Origin: a virus
Direction: 5' to 3' (one strand)
Virus record (IMG/VR): IMGVR_UViG_3300021959_000305
Coordinates: 1-27,676 of that record
DNA: 27,676 nucleotides
Shown piece by piece: positions 1-6,827 of this stretch. A program made the translations under genes and the position numbers. Position 1 is the first letter of the stretch. Each line of letters starts with the position of its first letter. The notes beneath the pieces were generated by a model. The model searched no databases and was not told the DNA's origin. It saw only the letters and a list, made by a program, of their open reading frames with translations.

Positions 1-2
1 TT

Positions 3-260
3 GTAATAATGACCGCTCGGGACGAATCATTCAGAGACGTGACCATGAGTTGGCTCAACATGAATGACATCCCATTCAACCATCTGTTGATGAGGCCAGC
101 AGGTGACAAGCGCAGAGACGACATTGTTAAGCGAGAATTGTTTAGTGCCAACTACAAAAAAGAACAAGTCTGGTTTGCTCTGGAAGACCGCAAAGTTTGC
201 GTTGACATGTGGAGAGATGAGGGCATAACTTGCCTGCAGGTTCAGGAGGGAAATTTCTGA
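3..260 (+). CDS. Polynucleotide kinase 3'-phosphatase, C-terminal HAD domain (5' end outside window)
   Basis: This is the C-terminal part of a T4 PseT-like end-healing enzyme, whose HAD domain removes 3' phosphates from nucleic acid ends. The frame is open to the left edge, and V-I precede the first in-window Met, so that Met is internal (it sits in the VIMTARDE segment). Family landmarks in order are MTARDE (HAD motif II region), RPAGDKRRDDIVKRELF (the conserved block with the Lys before the acidic loop), and ALEDRKVCVDMWR followed by GITCLQV (motif IV and the family's typical ending). The kinase half, if present, lies outside the window. The stop codon overlaps the next ATG (TGATG), so the gene is co-translated with the following small gene. 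The order of motifs makes the family assignment firm; whether the whole protein is bifunctional cannot be seen. Confidence 0.85.
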   Translation, partial: VIMTARDESFRDVTMSWLNMNDIPFNHLLMRPAGDKRRDDIVKRELFSANYKKEQVWFALEDRKVCVDMWRDEGITCLQVQEGNF

Positions 261-439
261 TGGAACTTAGATTGATCGGCAACGACATTGAATTTGACAG
301 GCAAAAAGTTGCAAGGCTTTTTGACCTCAGCCCTGCTCTGAGGATGTCTCTGGAGGAGGCTTTCAAGAAGTCCAACGAGCACGACGAATCCGTCGATGTA
401 GCATACCAAGAAGGGAGAGCCGAAGGTGAGCAGTCCTAA
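260..439 (+). CDS. Small hypothetical phage protein (59 aa)
   Basis: No family is recognised. The start chosen is the ATG that overlaps the preceding TGA, because an AGGAGGG ribosome site lies 9 bases upstream (244-250); a longer in-frame start at 230 would place that site inside the gene. The product has a basic/hydrophobic N-terminal part (IGNDIEFDRQKVARLFDL), a predicted helical middle and a strongly acidic, charged tail (EGRAEGEQS). The end overlaps the next gene by 14 bases, consistent with translational coupling within the replication operon. No signal peptide or membrane segment is visible. Confidence 0.6.
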   Translation: MELRLIGNDIEFDRQKVARLFDLSPALRMSLEEAFKKSNEHDESVDVAYQEGRAEGEQS

Positions 440-722
440 AGACCCATCAGACATTCTGCAAGAGATGGCAGACACATTCCGAGAGCGAAATAAAGTCTAC
501 GGCGACAACTACAAGACTGTCGGAGAGGTGATGATCAGCTTGTTCCCCAATGGGGTGCAGCTCAACACAGTCAGCGATTACAACAGCTGGCATCTTTTTG
601 AGTTGATGATTGTCAAGATCACTAGGTTCGCAAACAGCAACCTGAAACACAAAGACTCAATTCATGATGCAGCCGTTTATGCGGCCATGGTTGAATATCT
701 CATCAAGGAGGAGAAAAAGTGA
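426..722 (+). CDS. DUF6378/DUF1599-like small protein
   Basis: A 98-residue all-helical protein starting at GTG 426. The pattern RERNKVYGDNY near residue 20, a central LMIVKITRFANS helix, and a closing KHKDSIHDAAVYAAMVEYL match what I recall of the DUF6378 family (compact phage proteins with YGD, KxxR and KDSxxDxAxYAA motifs). The related DUF1599 family has been called a nucleotide modification associated domain. The conserved acidic and His residues resemble all-alpha nucleotide pyrophosphatases, but a catalytic role is inference. It ends in a GTGA overlap with the SDR gene and carries that gene's AAGGAGG ribosome site (705-711) in its last codons. Placement between an end-healing enzyme and the polymerase fits a nucleotide-linked role. 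Confidence 0.65.
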   Translation: MSSPKDPSDILQEMADTFRERNKVYGDNYKTVGEVMISLFPNGVQLNTVSDYNSWHLFELMIVKITRFANSNLKHKDSIHDAAVYAAMVEYLIKEEKK

Positions 723-1396
723 GCAACATTTTAATCACAGGCACAGGCAAAGGCTTGGGCAAGGCAATGAAAGAAAAGCTGATCAGCCAAGGCCACAAAG
801 TGATCAGCTTCAATCTTGAGGATGGCAGGGATGTCCGCAGTCCAGACATTTCCGACGTCTGGCGTCAAAAAATTGACGTGTTGATAAACAATGCTGGCGT
901 CAACATAATCGACTGGCTTGAAAACTTCGAGGAATCAGACTGGGACAAAGTCATGGACACCAACGCCAAAGGCATCTACATGATGACCAAGGCTTGCTTG
1001 CCAGGACTGATCAAAAGCAAAGGCACAGTCATCAACATCGTCAGCAATGCAGCCCACATGCCTATGACTTGTTCTTTGGCCTACAATGCGTCCAAAGGTG
1101 CTGCCCACATCATGACGTTGCAGATGGCCAGAGAGCTGACCAAGAAGCATGGCATAACAGTTTTTGGGATAGCCCCTAACAAACTCTCCGGCACTGGCAT
1201 GAGTGATGACATCGACAACCAAGTGGTTGCCACTCGTGGCTGGACCAAAGAGCATGCCCAGCAGTATCAACTCAATGGTCTGTTGACAGGCGAAGAAACG
1301 CCACCAGAAAGGCTGGCAGAATTTGTCGCTTTTTTACTTCAATCAAAAGATCACCACAAGTACCTGACTGGGTGCATCCTTCCATATGGAGCCTGA
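719..1396 (+). CDS. Short-chain dehydrogenase/reductase (SDR)
   Basis: A classical SDR of 225 residues, close to the usual 250. The Rossmann dinucleotide motif TGTGKGLG lies at residues 7-14, the NNAG motif at 57-60, the catalytic Ser at 109, and the Tyr-x3-Lys pair at Y122/K126 (YNASKGA). All catalytic elements are therefore intact, and the 13-residue Ser-Tyr spacing is typical. It should be an NAD(P)H-dependent oxidoreductase acting on a hydroxyl or keto group; the substrate cannot be read from sequence. The GTG start overlaps the previous stop and follows a strong AAGGAGG site. The enzyme is an unusual passenger in a phage replication operon and sits directly before a VOC-fold protein, so it may be an auxiliary metabolic gene or part of a base or sugar modification step; both are inference. 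Confidence 0.85.
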   Translation: MSNILITGTGKGLGKAMKEKLISQGHKVISFNLEDGRDVRSPDISDVWRQKIDVLINNAGVNIIDWLENFEESDWDKVMDTNAKGIYMMTKACLPGLIKSKGTVINIVSNAAHMPMTCSLAYNASKGAAHIMTLQMARELTKKHGITVFGIAPNKLSGTGMSDDIDNQVVATRGWTKEHAQQYQLNGLLTGEETPPERLAEFVAFLLQSKDHHKYLTGCILPYGA

Positions 1397-1397
1397 A

Positions 1398-1877
1398 ATG
1401 AAATTCCAAATTGAACAAATAGCAATCGTCCCGAAAGATCCAATCGCAGCCAAGAAGCTGTTGTCAGAGATTGGGGCAACTGATTGGGCTGAAGATCACG
1501 TTGTCGCAACTGGCAATGTTTTCGGCGTTCGCGACACCAACGAAGCTGACTTGTCTTTCAACTATGACCTGTTCTCCGGCAAAGAGTTTGAAGTTTTGGA
1601 TTATACTTCTGGCCCCAACTGGATTGATTCAAGAGGATCAAGGAACACAGTCAGCCACCTAGGGATGCATTGCAGTGCAGAAGATCTTGTGCATTGGCGA
1701 GCGTTCTTCGCAAACCGTGACATCGAAGTGGCGCAAGAAGTTTTCACCGACTCCCACACCAATCCCGTGATTGCAGGAAAACGATCTTACAATTACGTCA
1801 TATTCGACACGAAGAACATACTGGGCGTTGACCTCAAATTCATCGTTAGGATAAATAAAGATGCTGATAGTCTTTGA
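1398..1877 (+). CDS. VOC-superfamily (glyoxalase/dioxygenase fold) protein
   Basis: The start at ATG 1398 is preferred over the in-frame ATG at 1386, because GGAG at 1388-1391 is then correctly spaced. The 159-residue product looks like a vicinal oxygen chelate fold: an opening beta strand (FQIEQIAIVPKDP) followed by a helix, then later VSHLGMHCSAEDLVHWRAFF and a closing NYVIFDTKNILGVDLKF strand with Asp/Glu-type ligand candidates. VOC proteins are metal-dependent lyases, isomerases, dioxygenases or resistance binders; substrate and metal use cannot be assigned. It begins one base after the SDR stop and overlaps the exonuclease gene by 17 bases, so the SDR-VOC pair is translated as part of one operon. 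Divergence from well-known glyoxalases makes this a fold-level call. Confidence 0.6.
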   Translation: MKFQIEQIAIVPKDPIAAKKLLSEIGATDWAEDHVVATGNVFGVRDTNEADLSFNYDLFSGKEFEVLDYTSGPNWIDSRGSRNTVSHLGMHCSAEDLVHWRAFFANRDIEVAQEVFTDSHTNPVIAGKRSYNYVIFDTKNILGVDLKFIVRINKDADSL

Positions 1878-2397
1878 TCTAGAAACCACAGGTCTGCCCA
1901 AAGCGGAAGGTTCTGATCTTGACATGCAGCCCAAGATTATTGAATTCGGTGCGATCAAGCTTACTGAAGAGCTCATTGAGGTTGATCGCCTTGAATTCTT
2001 TTGCAACCCCAAGCACATGCTCGATCCAAAGATCACCAAGATCACAGGCATAACCGACGACATGCTCAAAGACCAAAAGCCATTCATCGCACACCTCGAC
2101 AGATTGAATGAATTCTTTTTGGGAACCAAGCGGATGTTTGCCCACAATCTTGGCTTCGACAGAAAGATCTTGAAATTTGAGCTTGAGAGGCTAGACAAGG
2201 TCACAAGCTTCCCTTGGCCTTATGAGCACACCTGCACAGTTGAGGTTGGCCAGCGAGTCTGGGGTAAGATGCGCAAGCTGGGCGACATATATGAAGAGCT
2301 CTTCGAAGAGAAGATAGAAGGCTCTCACAGGTCAATGAATGATGTTGAAGCAACGCTCCGGATCATTGATTGGTACGCAAAGGAAGGACACATATAA
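1861..2397 (+). CDS. dnaQ-like: DnaQ-like DEDDh 3'-5' exonuclease
   Basis: A 178-residue proofreading exonuclease of the DNA polymerase III epsilon type. The DEDDh residues are present: FDLETTG supplies Asp6 and Glu8, AHNLGFD supplies the middle Asp, and HRSMNDVEAT supplies His156 and Asp161. The length corresponds to the catalytic core; the C-terminal tail by which bacterial epsilon binds alpha is short or absent. It lies immediately upstream of the polymerase (its stop directly abuts the next ATG) and overlaps the VOC gene. The obvious role is to remove misincorporated nucleotides for the neighbouring family C polymerase, whose own PHP nuclease site looks dead. AGGA at 1849-1852 serves the start. 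Confidence 0.88.
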   Translation: MLIVFDLETTGLPKAEGSDLDMQPKIIEFGAIKLTEELIEVDRLEFFCNPKHMLDPKITKITGITDDMLKDQKPFIAHLDRLNEFFLGTKRMFAHNLGFDRKILKFELERLDKVTSFPWPYEHTCTVEVGQRVWGKMRKLGDIYEELFEEKIEGSHRSMNDVEATLRIIDWYAKEGHI

Positions 2398-5211
2398 ATG
2401 TTGAACCTCAAGACACGCACAGAGTATTCGTTCCGCAAGGCATACGGCCCCATACAAAAGGTTGTTGAGTGTTTTGAAGACAAGGCTGTTGGAATATGCG
2501 ACACAGGAACATGGGGCCACGTCGCATTCTCCAAGCACTGCAAAAAGTCTGGCATCAAGCCTGTGTTTGGTGTTGAGATATCTGTGGTCTTAGATGCCAA
2601 TGACCGTTCCAAACAAGCCGACAATCCGATGTCATTTCTGGCTTGCAACAATGATGGGTTGGCTGAGATATATGAGCTTGTGTCCCGCAGCACATCCAAA
2701 GAGAATTTCTACTATTATCCCCGCATAAGCTATTCAGACCTGTTCGATGTCAGCGAAAACGTGATAATGTTGTCCGGATCGCACCCAGACTGGTCGATGC
2801 TTCCTTTGACCAAAAAACACAATCTTTACGTCGAGCTTGGACCAATGAGCTCTCCGAAGTCAGCTGAGTGGGCTGCTCAAAAAGGCTTCAAGACCATAGC
2901 CACCAGCGACAACTTTTATCCCAAGCCATCGGACAAAAAGGCTTACGAGGTTTTGTGTGGCCGTAACCGTACAGATCGCAGTGGGCCCATGCACATTCTT
3001 GATGAGTGGGAGTGGAAGGCTGCTGTGCCTTGGGGGACGCAAGAAGCCATCGACAACACCTACAAAGTTGCAGAGCTTTGCAATGCTGATCTGCCAGTTG
3101 CGCAAATGATCGCATTCCATTCAAAAAAGACTTTGCGAGAGCTTTGCGAAGATGGTGCTCCGGCACTGGGCGTTGACCTGAAAGATCCAGTTTATGCGGC
3201 TAGGCTCAAGCGAGAGTTGGACATGATTGCCAGCAAGGAATTTGAGGATTATTTCTTTGTGATTGCTGACATGATTCGTTACGCCAAAGAGCACATGCTG
3301 GTTGGCCCTGCTCGTGGATCTTCTGCTGGTTCTTTGGTTTGTTACCTCACTGGCATAACTGACGTTGACCCGATTGTGCACGACCTGTTGTTCGAAAGAT
3401 TCATCGACATCACCCGAGAAGATCTGCCAGACATCGACATCGACTTTCAAGATGACCGCAGAGAGATGGTTTTCCAATATCTCAGGGACAAGTACGGTGC
3501 AGAAAAAGTTGCACACCTCGGGACGGTCAGCCGCTACAAAGCCAAGAGCACAATAGCAGAAGTGGCCAAAGAGCTTGGCATCCCCGCATGGGAAGTCAAT
3601 GACCTGAAAGGTGCGATCATCGAGCGCAGTGGTGGTGACTCTCGTGCTGCGTTCTGCATCCTCGACACATTCAACGACCTCGACATAGGCAAGGCTGTCT
3701 TGGAGAAATTCCCGCAGATGAAAGTTGCGGCAAAGATGGAGAACCACGCACGACACGTTGGTGTGCATGCTGCTGGCATTCTGGTGACTGAAGACCCAGT
3801 CAGCAAATATTGCTCCGTCAGTGCGCAGACTGGTGCAGCCCAGATAGACAAAAAAGACGCTGAAGACCTCAACCTGCTGAAGATTGATGCGTTGGGCCTC
3901 AGAACACTCTCCGTCCTGCAGGACGTTTTGGATCAGGTTGGTTGGGTGCGAGACCAGCTGATAAAGTTTCCTCTGGAAGACAAAAAGGCATTCGCAATAT
4001 TGAATGATGAGAAATATGCAGGCATATTCCAATTTGAAGGCTACGCGCTGCAAGGTGTGACCAGACAAATGAAAGTGCACAACTTTGAGGACGTTGCAGC
4101 CATCACTGCCCTAGCTCGTCCTGGACCACTCAACTCCGGTGGTACGAGCCAGTTTATCAAGCGGCACATAGGAGCAGCACCAGCGGAATATATGCACCCA
4201 ATGACAGAGCCGATCACAAAGGTGACTCATGGTGTTGTGGTCTATCAAGAACAAGTCATGACCATCGGTCGGGAGATAGGCAAGCTGAGTTGGGAAGATG
4301 TTTCATTCCTGCGCAAAGCAATGAGCAAGTCTTATGGCAAAGAATATTTTGACACGTTCTGGGAGAAGTTCAAGGTTGGAGCTGCTGAGAATGGCATACC
4401 GGAAGACGTCGCACAAACAATATGGGACAACATCAACACGATGGGATCTTGGGCGTTCAACCGCAGCCACGCAATATCTTACGGGATGGTCAGCTATTGG
4501 TGTTGTGTCCTGAAGAGCAGGTTCCCACTGGAGTATGCTGCTGCTTGCCTCCGTAATGTCAAGGATGATGACCAAGCTGTCAAGCTGTTGAGGGAAGTTG
4601 TGTCTGAGGGATTGACTTACAAGCCATTCGACAAATTCAAGTCCAAGGCCAACTGGTCAGTCCAAGACAACGAATTGATCGGTGGGTTGATAGGGATCAA
4701 AGGCATCGGCCCCAAAATGGCAGAAGACATAGAAAACAGGCGCAACCTGTCCCAACCATTGACCCCACGGCAAGAAACCCTGCTGAACACAGGCACGACA
4801 CCCTATGACGATATTTTTGAGTGCGAAAGGAGATTTGGCCACATCAAGAAAGATCCCAAAGCCCACAACATCGGCTCAGCCATAACAGACATCCAAGACC
4901 TAGATGGGGACAATCCAGGAACATTCGTTTTCTTCGGCAAGCTCAAAGAGAAGAATTTGAGGGATATGAATGAAGCTGTCAACTTGGCCAAACGTGGTGG
5001 TCGCAGAGTTGATCGGAATAACCTTTGGTTGAACGTAACAGCTGAAGATGACACTGGCGCAATCATCTGCACGGTCGACAGGTTCAAGTACCAAAAGATG
5101 GGCAAGCCCATTGTGGAGGATGGAAAGCTGGGTGAATGGTACTTATTCAAAGGTGTGTTGAAGAATGGGTTCAGAAAGATCTATCTAGAAAAGATACGTA
5201 AGATGTTGTAA
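2398..5211 (+). CDS. dnaE-like: Phage family C DNA polymerase (DNA polymerase III alpha-like)
   Basis: This 937-residue replicative polymerase synthesises DNA with the DnaE-type palm. Domains in order: an N-terminal PHP domain (about 1-220), then the palm with GPARGSSAGSL and PDIDIDF (catalytic Asp347 and Asp349) and the third Asp at 497 in LLKIDALGLRTL, then fingers with FQFEGYALQGV and ARPGPLNSGG, a helix-hairpin-helix region (GIKGIGPKMAEDI) and a C-terminal OB-type segment (about 840-937). Bacterial DnaE is about 1160 residues, so the tau-binding tail is missing. The PHP metal motif, normally LHxHSxYS, reads LKTRTEYS, so its His pair is lost. The AAAGGAAGG ribosome site is 10 bases upstream. 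With the adjacent exonuclease it forms a polymerase-proofreader pair. Confidence 0.95.
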   Translation: MLNLKTRTEYSFRKAYGPIQKVVECFEDKAVGICDTGTWGHVAFSKHCKKSGIKPVFGVEISVVLDANDRSKQADNPMSFLACNNDGLAEIYELVSRSTSKENFYYYPRISYSDLFDVSENVIMLSGSHPDWSMLPLTKKHNLYVELGPMSSPKSAEWAAQKGFKTIATSDNFYPKPSDKKAYEVLCGRNRTDRSGPMHILDEWEWKAAVPWGTQEAIDNTYKVAELCNADLPVAQMIAFHSKKTLRELCEDGAPALGVDLKDPVYAARLKRELDMIASKEFEDYFFVIADMIRYAKEHMLVGPARGSSAGSLVCYLTGITDVDPIVHDLLFERFIDITREDLPDIDIDFQDDRREMVFQYLRDKYGAEKVAHLGTVSRYKAKSTIAEVAKELGIPAWEVNDLKGAIIERSGGDSRAAFCILDTFNDLDIGKAVLEKFPQMKVAAKMENHARHVGVHAAGILVTEDPVSKYCSVSAQTGAAQIDKKDAEDLNLLKIDALGLRTLSVLQDVLDQVGWVRDQLIKFPLEDKKAFAILNDEKYAGIFQFEGYALQGVTRQMKVHNFEDVAAITALARPGPLNSGGTSQFIKRHIGAAPAEYMHPMTEPITKVTHGVVVYQEQVMTIGREIGKLSWEDVSFLRKAMSKSYGKEYFDTFWEKFKVGAAENGIPEDVAQTIWDNINTMGSWAFNRSHAISYGMVSYWCCVLKSRFPLEYAAACLRNVKDDDQAVKLLREVVSEGLTYKPFDKFKSKANWSVQDNELIGGLIGIKGIGPKMAEDIENRRNLSQPLTPRQETLLNTGTTPYDDIFECERRFGHIKKDPKAHNIGSAITDIQDLDGDNPGTFVFFGKLKEKNLRDMNEAVNLAKRGGRRVDRNNLWLNVTAEDDTGAIICTVDRFKYQKMGKPIVEDGKLGEWYLFKGVLKNGFRKIYLEKIRKML

Positions 5212-5254
5212 ATGTTGAGATAAAAACTATTTCACTCAAAATTGAAAATAATGA

Positions 5255-5283
5255 TTGCCTTTTCTGGCAATAACGACGATACT
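5255..5283 (+). promoter_or_regulatory. Sigma70-like promoter candidate with overlapping inverted repeat
   Basis: In the 121-base gap after the polymerase gene, TTGCCT and GATACT are separated by 17 bases, giving -35 and -10 boxes with four matches each to the consensus. An inverted repeat ATTGCC-TTTTCT-GGCAAT (5254-5271) covers the -35 box and spacer, so it could be an operator or a weak hairpin. The expected transcript start near 5290 leaves about 43 bases before the next ATG. A very similar arrangement occurs at 6828-6856, and both sites share CGATACT. The matches are short, so this is suggestive only. Confidence 0.4.
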
Positions 5284-5332
5284 CTCTTTATCGGAAGGGA
5301 GAGGCCCTGACGGTTTGAGAAAGGAACTAACG

Positions 5333-5620
5333 ATGGAACTTACAAACAACCAGACCCGAGCGATGACTGCTCTTATCAAAAGTTGCCTCGGCAACATGGG
5401 CGGCAAAACCCTTGCTGATTTGCAAGACGACCCATTCACATGGGTTGATGCCTCTGATCTCGTTGAAGCTGGCTGGGGCCAAAAAGAAGCTGAAGGCACA
5501 TTCGGCTCACTGGTCGCTGCTGATTTAGTTTATCTTTATGACCAGCGTTCGGCCGACGATGGGGGCAACTTATATTCGCTGGCTGATGACTGGGATTCTC
5601 TCCGTAAATTTCACTCATAA
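5333..5620 (+). CDS. Small protein, possible winged-helix fold (95 aa)
   Basis: No named family is recognised. The ATG at 5333 follows an AAAGGA site at 5320-5325 and is preferred over an upstream in-frame ATG at 5255, which would fall inside the candidate promoter. The protein has an N-terminal helix (TRAMTALIKSCLGN), then a helix-turn-helix-like stretch (DASDLVEAGWG followed by KEAEGTFGSLVAADLVYLYD) ending in a beta strand, which resembles a small winged-helix DNA-binding domain. That is structural guesswork from pattern. It is acidic overall, which argues against strong DNA binding. It appears to start a new transcription unit behind its own promoter, and a strong hairpin follows directly. 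Confidence 0.6.
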   Translation: MELTNNQTRAMTALIKSCLGNMGGKTLADLQDDPFTWVDASDLVEAGWGQKEAEGTFGSLVAADLVYLYDQRSADDGGNLYSLADDWDSLRKFHS

Positions 5621-5626
5621 TCTAAC

Positions 5627-5646
5627 GGTGGGGCTTCGGCCCCACC
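5627..5646 (+). terminator. UUCG-capped GC hairpin (terminator or RNA-processing element)
   Basis: A perfect 8-base-pair stem GGTGGGGC/GCCCCACC closes on a TTCG tetraloop, the most stable class of RNA hairpin. It begins seven bases after the stop of the 95-residue gene. A true intrinsic terminator would have a T run directly after the stem. Here CACCTCC-type sequence follows and only a short ATTTT lies about 12 bases on, so partial termination, 3'-end protection or an attenuator between genes is as likely. The next gene's ribosome site begins 18 bases downstream. Confidence 0.6.
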
Positions 5647-5675
5647 ACCTCCTCAAATTTTAGAAAGGCACTATC

Positions 5676-6164
5676 ATGAACAAGCACACTCCATCTCAAC
5701 GCCCGATCACCGACTGGGTCGGCAAGCAGCGCATCACATGGTGTGGCCCATACGCCATCGCCGTTCTTTGTGGTGTGGCCTATGAGCCTGCATACCAAGC
5801 TGCCAAGCTAGTGCGCGGCAAACGCCACGCAAAAGGCATCACCAACTCCAACCTGAGAGCTGCGTGCCGGATGTTCGGTGTGAACGGCAAGTGGAAGTCT
5901 CTCGAGAAGCGCACCAAGCTCTCAAAATTCCTGCCGACACTTGAGGCTGGCAAAGTCTACGTGATCCAGATCACCAAGCACTTCCTCGTTGTCGACACTC
6001 GTGACTTCACCACCATCGATAATCAAAACCGTGAGTGGATCGCAATGGACGCGACCAAGCACAAAAACAAGTTGGTGCACAACGTGTTCGAAGTCACCAA
6101 CCCCAAATTCGACGCTGAGGATGATCCTTGGTTGATCGAGCCTCTGGCTGCTTCTGGAGCCTGA
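5676..6164 (+). CDS. C39-like/papain-like cysteine-protease-fold protein
   Basis: A 162-residue protein with the landmark order of papain-like folds: TWCGPYAIAV with Cys23 at the start of a helix, a strand with His102 (ITKHFLVVDTRD), then Asp115/Asn116 (TIDNQ). This arrangement resembles C39-type peptidases and related transglutaminase-like or amidase proteins. The Gln usually found just upstream of the Cys may be Gln18, giving a full oxyanion set. There is no signal peptide or membrane segment, so it would act in the cytoplasm. Possible targets are host or phage proteins; nothing in the sequence tells which. AAAGG at 5664-5668 serves the ATG. The fold assignment is moderate and activity is unproven. 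Confidence 0.5.
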   Translation: MNKHTPSQRPITDWVGKQRITWCGPYAIAVLCGVAYEPAYQAAKLVRGKRHAKGITNSNLRAACRMFGVNGKWKSLEKRTKLSKFLPTLEAGKVYVIQITKHFLVVDTRDFTTIDNQNREWIAMDATKHKNKLVHNVFEVTNPKFDAEDDPWLIEPLAASGA

Positions 6165-6184
6165 GCCCAATCCCTGAGCATGGA

Positions 6185-6212
6185 TTCAAACTGCTCATTA
6201 AACTTCAAACTG
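6185..6212 (+). repeat. Direct repeat TTCAAACTG x2, possible operator
   Basis: The nonamer TTCAAACTG occurs at 6185-6193 and again at 6204-6212, 19 bases apart, in the 61-base gap between the cysteine-protease-fold gene and the following OB/winged-helix gene. The spacing is near two helical turns, as expected for a protein bound to one face. No clear promoter boxes flank it. It could be a regulator site or chance in AT-rich DNA. Confidence 0.3.
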
Positions 6213-6225
6213 AGAAAGAAATATA

Positions 6226-6786
6226 ATGACAACACCAATCGAAGAAACTCAAGAGCTGCACGTCTTGATCGAGTCGGTCTCGCAGCAGCATAATTGTTTT
6301 GGCGTCACCCAAGAAGGTGAGACAATTTTCATCGGCAACCGCATCGGCAAATTCCTCAACCTCGACATCGGGGATCAGGTTCTGGCGCATGCTTTGCCGA
6401 ACTATGAAAACCACGCGAGCCGCATTGATTGGCGTGCTGTGCGTTGCGTCAAAATCTCTGAAACGCCTTCTGCGTCTTTGCCCAAAGAAGGTGATCGTCC
6501 TGTCAACGCAACTGTTGTTGCCAAGCACGGTGCCACCCAGATCCAAAGCAACATCATCGACATCCTGCGTGCGCAAGAAAATTACTTGACGACAGGGGAA
6601 TGTGATGAGGCTTATTATGAGGCGCACCCCGATCAAAAAGACAGGCTCCACCGCTCCGAGGTCAGCAATGCCTTGGCCAAGGCTCACCAATATGGTCGTG
6701 TGGTCAGGGCAGGAGTGATGGCCAGCTCAGGCAACGAGAAGGCTTCATTGGTGCTTTGGGCTAGTGACGTGAATAAATTTAAATAG
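6226..6786 (+). CDS. Hypothetical protein with OB-like N-terminus and winged-helix-like C-terminus
   Basis: 186 residues, family not recognised. The first 75 residues alternate short strands (ELHVLIESV, CFGVTQEGETIFIG, LDIGDQVLAHAL, WRAVRCVKI), which is the look of a small OB or cold-shock-like barrel. After a linker of about 25 residues, NIIDILRAQENYLTTGE, LHRSEVSNALAKAHQYGRVVRAG and a final strand suggest a winged-helix domain with a recognition helix around SEVSNALAKAHQ. Such a combination fits a nucleic-acid-binding regulator or ssDNA accessory protein. The ATG at 6226 follows GAGAAAG, a weak ribosome site. It has no membrane segments and is likely cytoplasmic. Confidence 0.65.
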   Translation: MTTPIEETQELHVLIESVSQQHNCFGVTQEGETIFIGNRIGKFLNLDIGDQVLAHALPNYENHASRIDWRAVRCVKISETPSASLPKEGDRPVNATVVAKHGATQIQSNIIDILRAQENYLTTGECDEAYYEAHPDQKDRLHRSEVSNALAKAHQYGRVVRAGVMASSGNEKASLVLWASDVNKFK

Positions 6787-6827
6787 TAAAAAAGTAGAGG
6801 TCTTTGTTTTTCAACAATTCTTTCTTC

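Noticed and set aside
1659-2204. A 181-codon minus-strand frame across the VOC and exonuclease genes
   Set aside because: It is Ser-rich antisense sequence overlapping two supported genes with recognisable motifs; no ribosome site or family features.
3121-4080. A 319-codon open frame on the minus strand inside the polymerase gene
   Set aside because: It lies opposite the most conserved catalytic part of the polymerase, whose motifs are intact; there is no ribosome site, and the translated sequence is Cys/His/Val-rich without any domain pattern.
6205-6690. A 161-codon minus-strand frame opposite the 186-residue gene
   Set aside because: The plus-strand gene has a sensible start and domain-like pattern and belongs to the operon's strand; the antisense frame has none.
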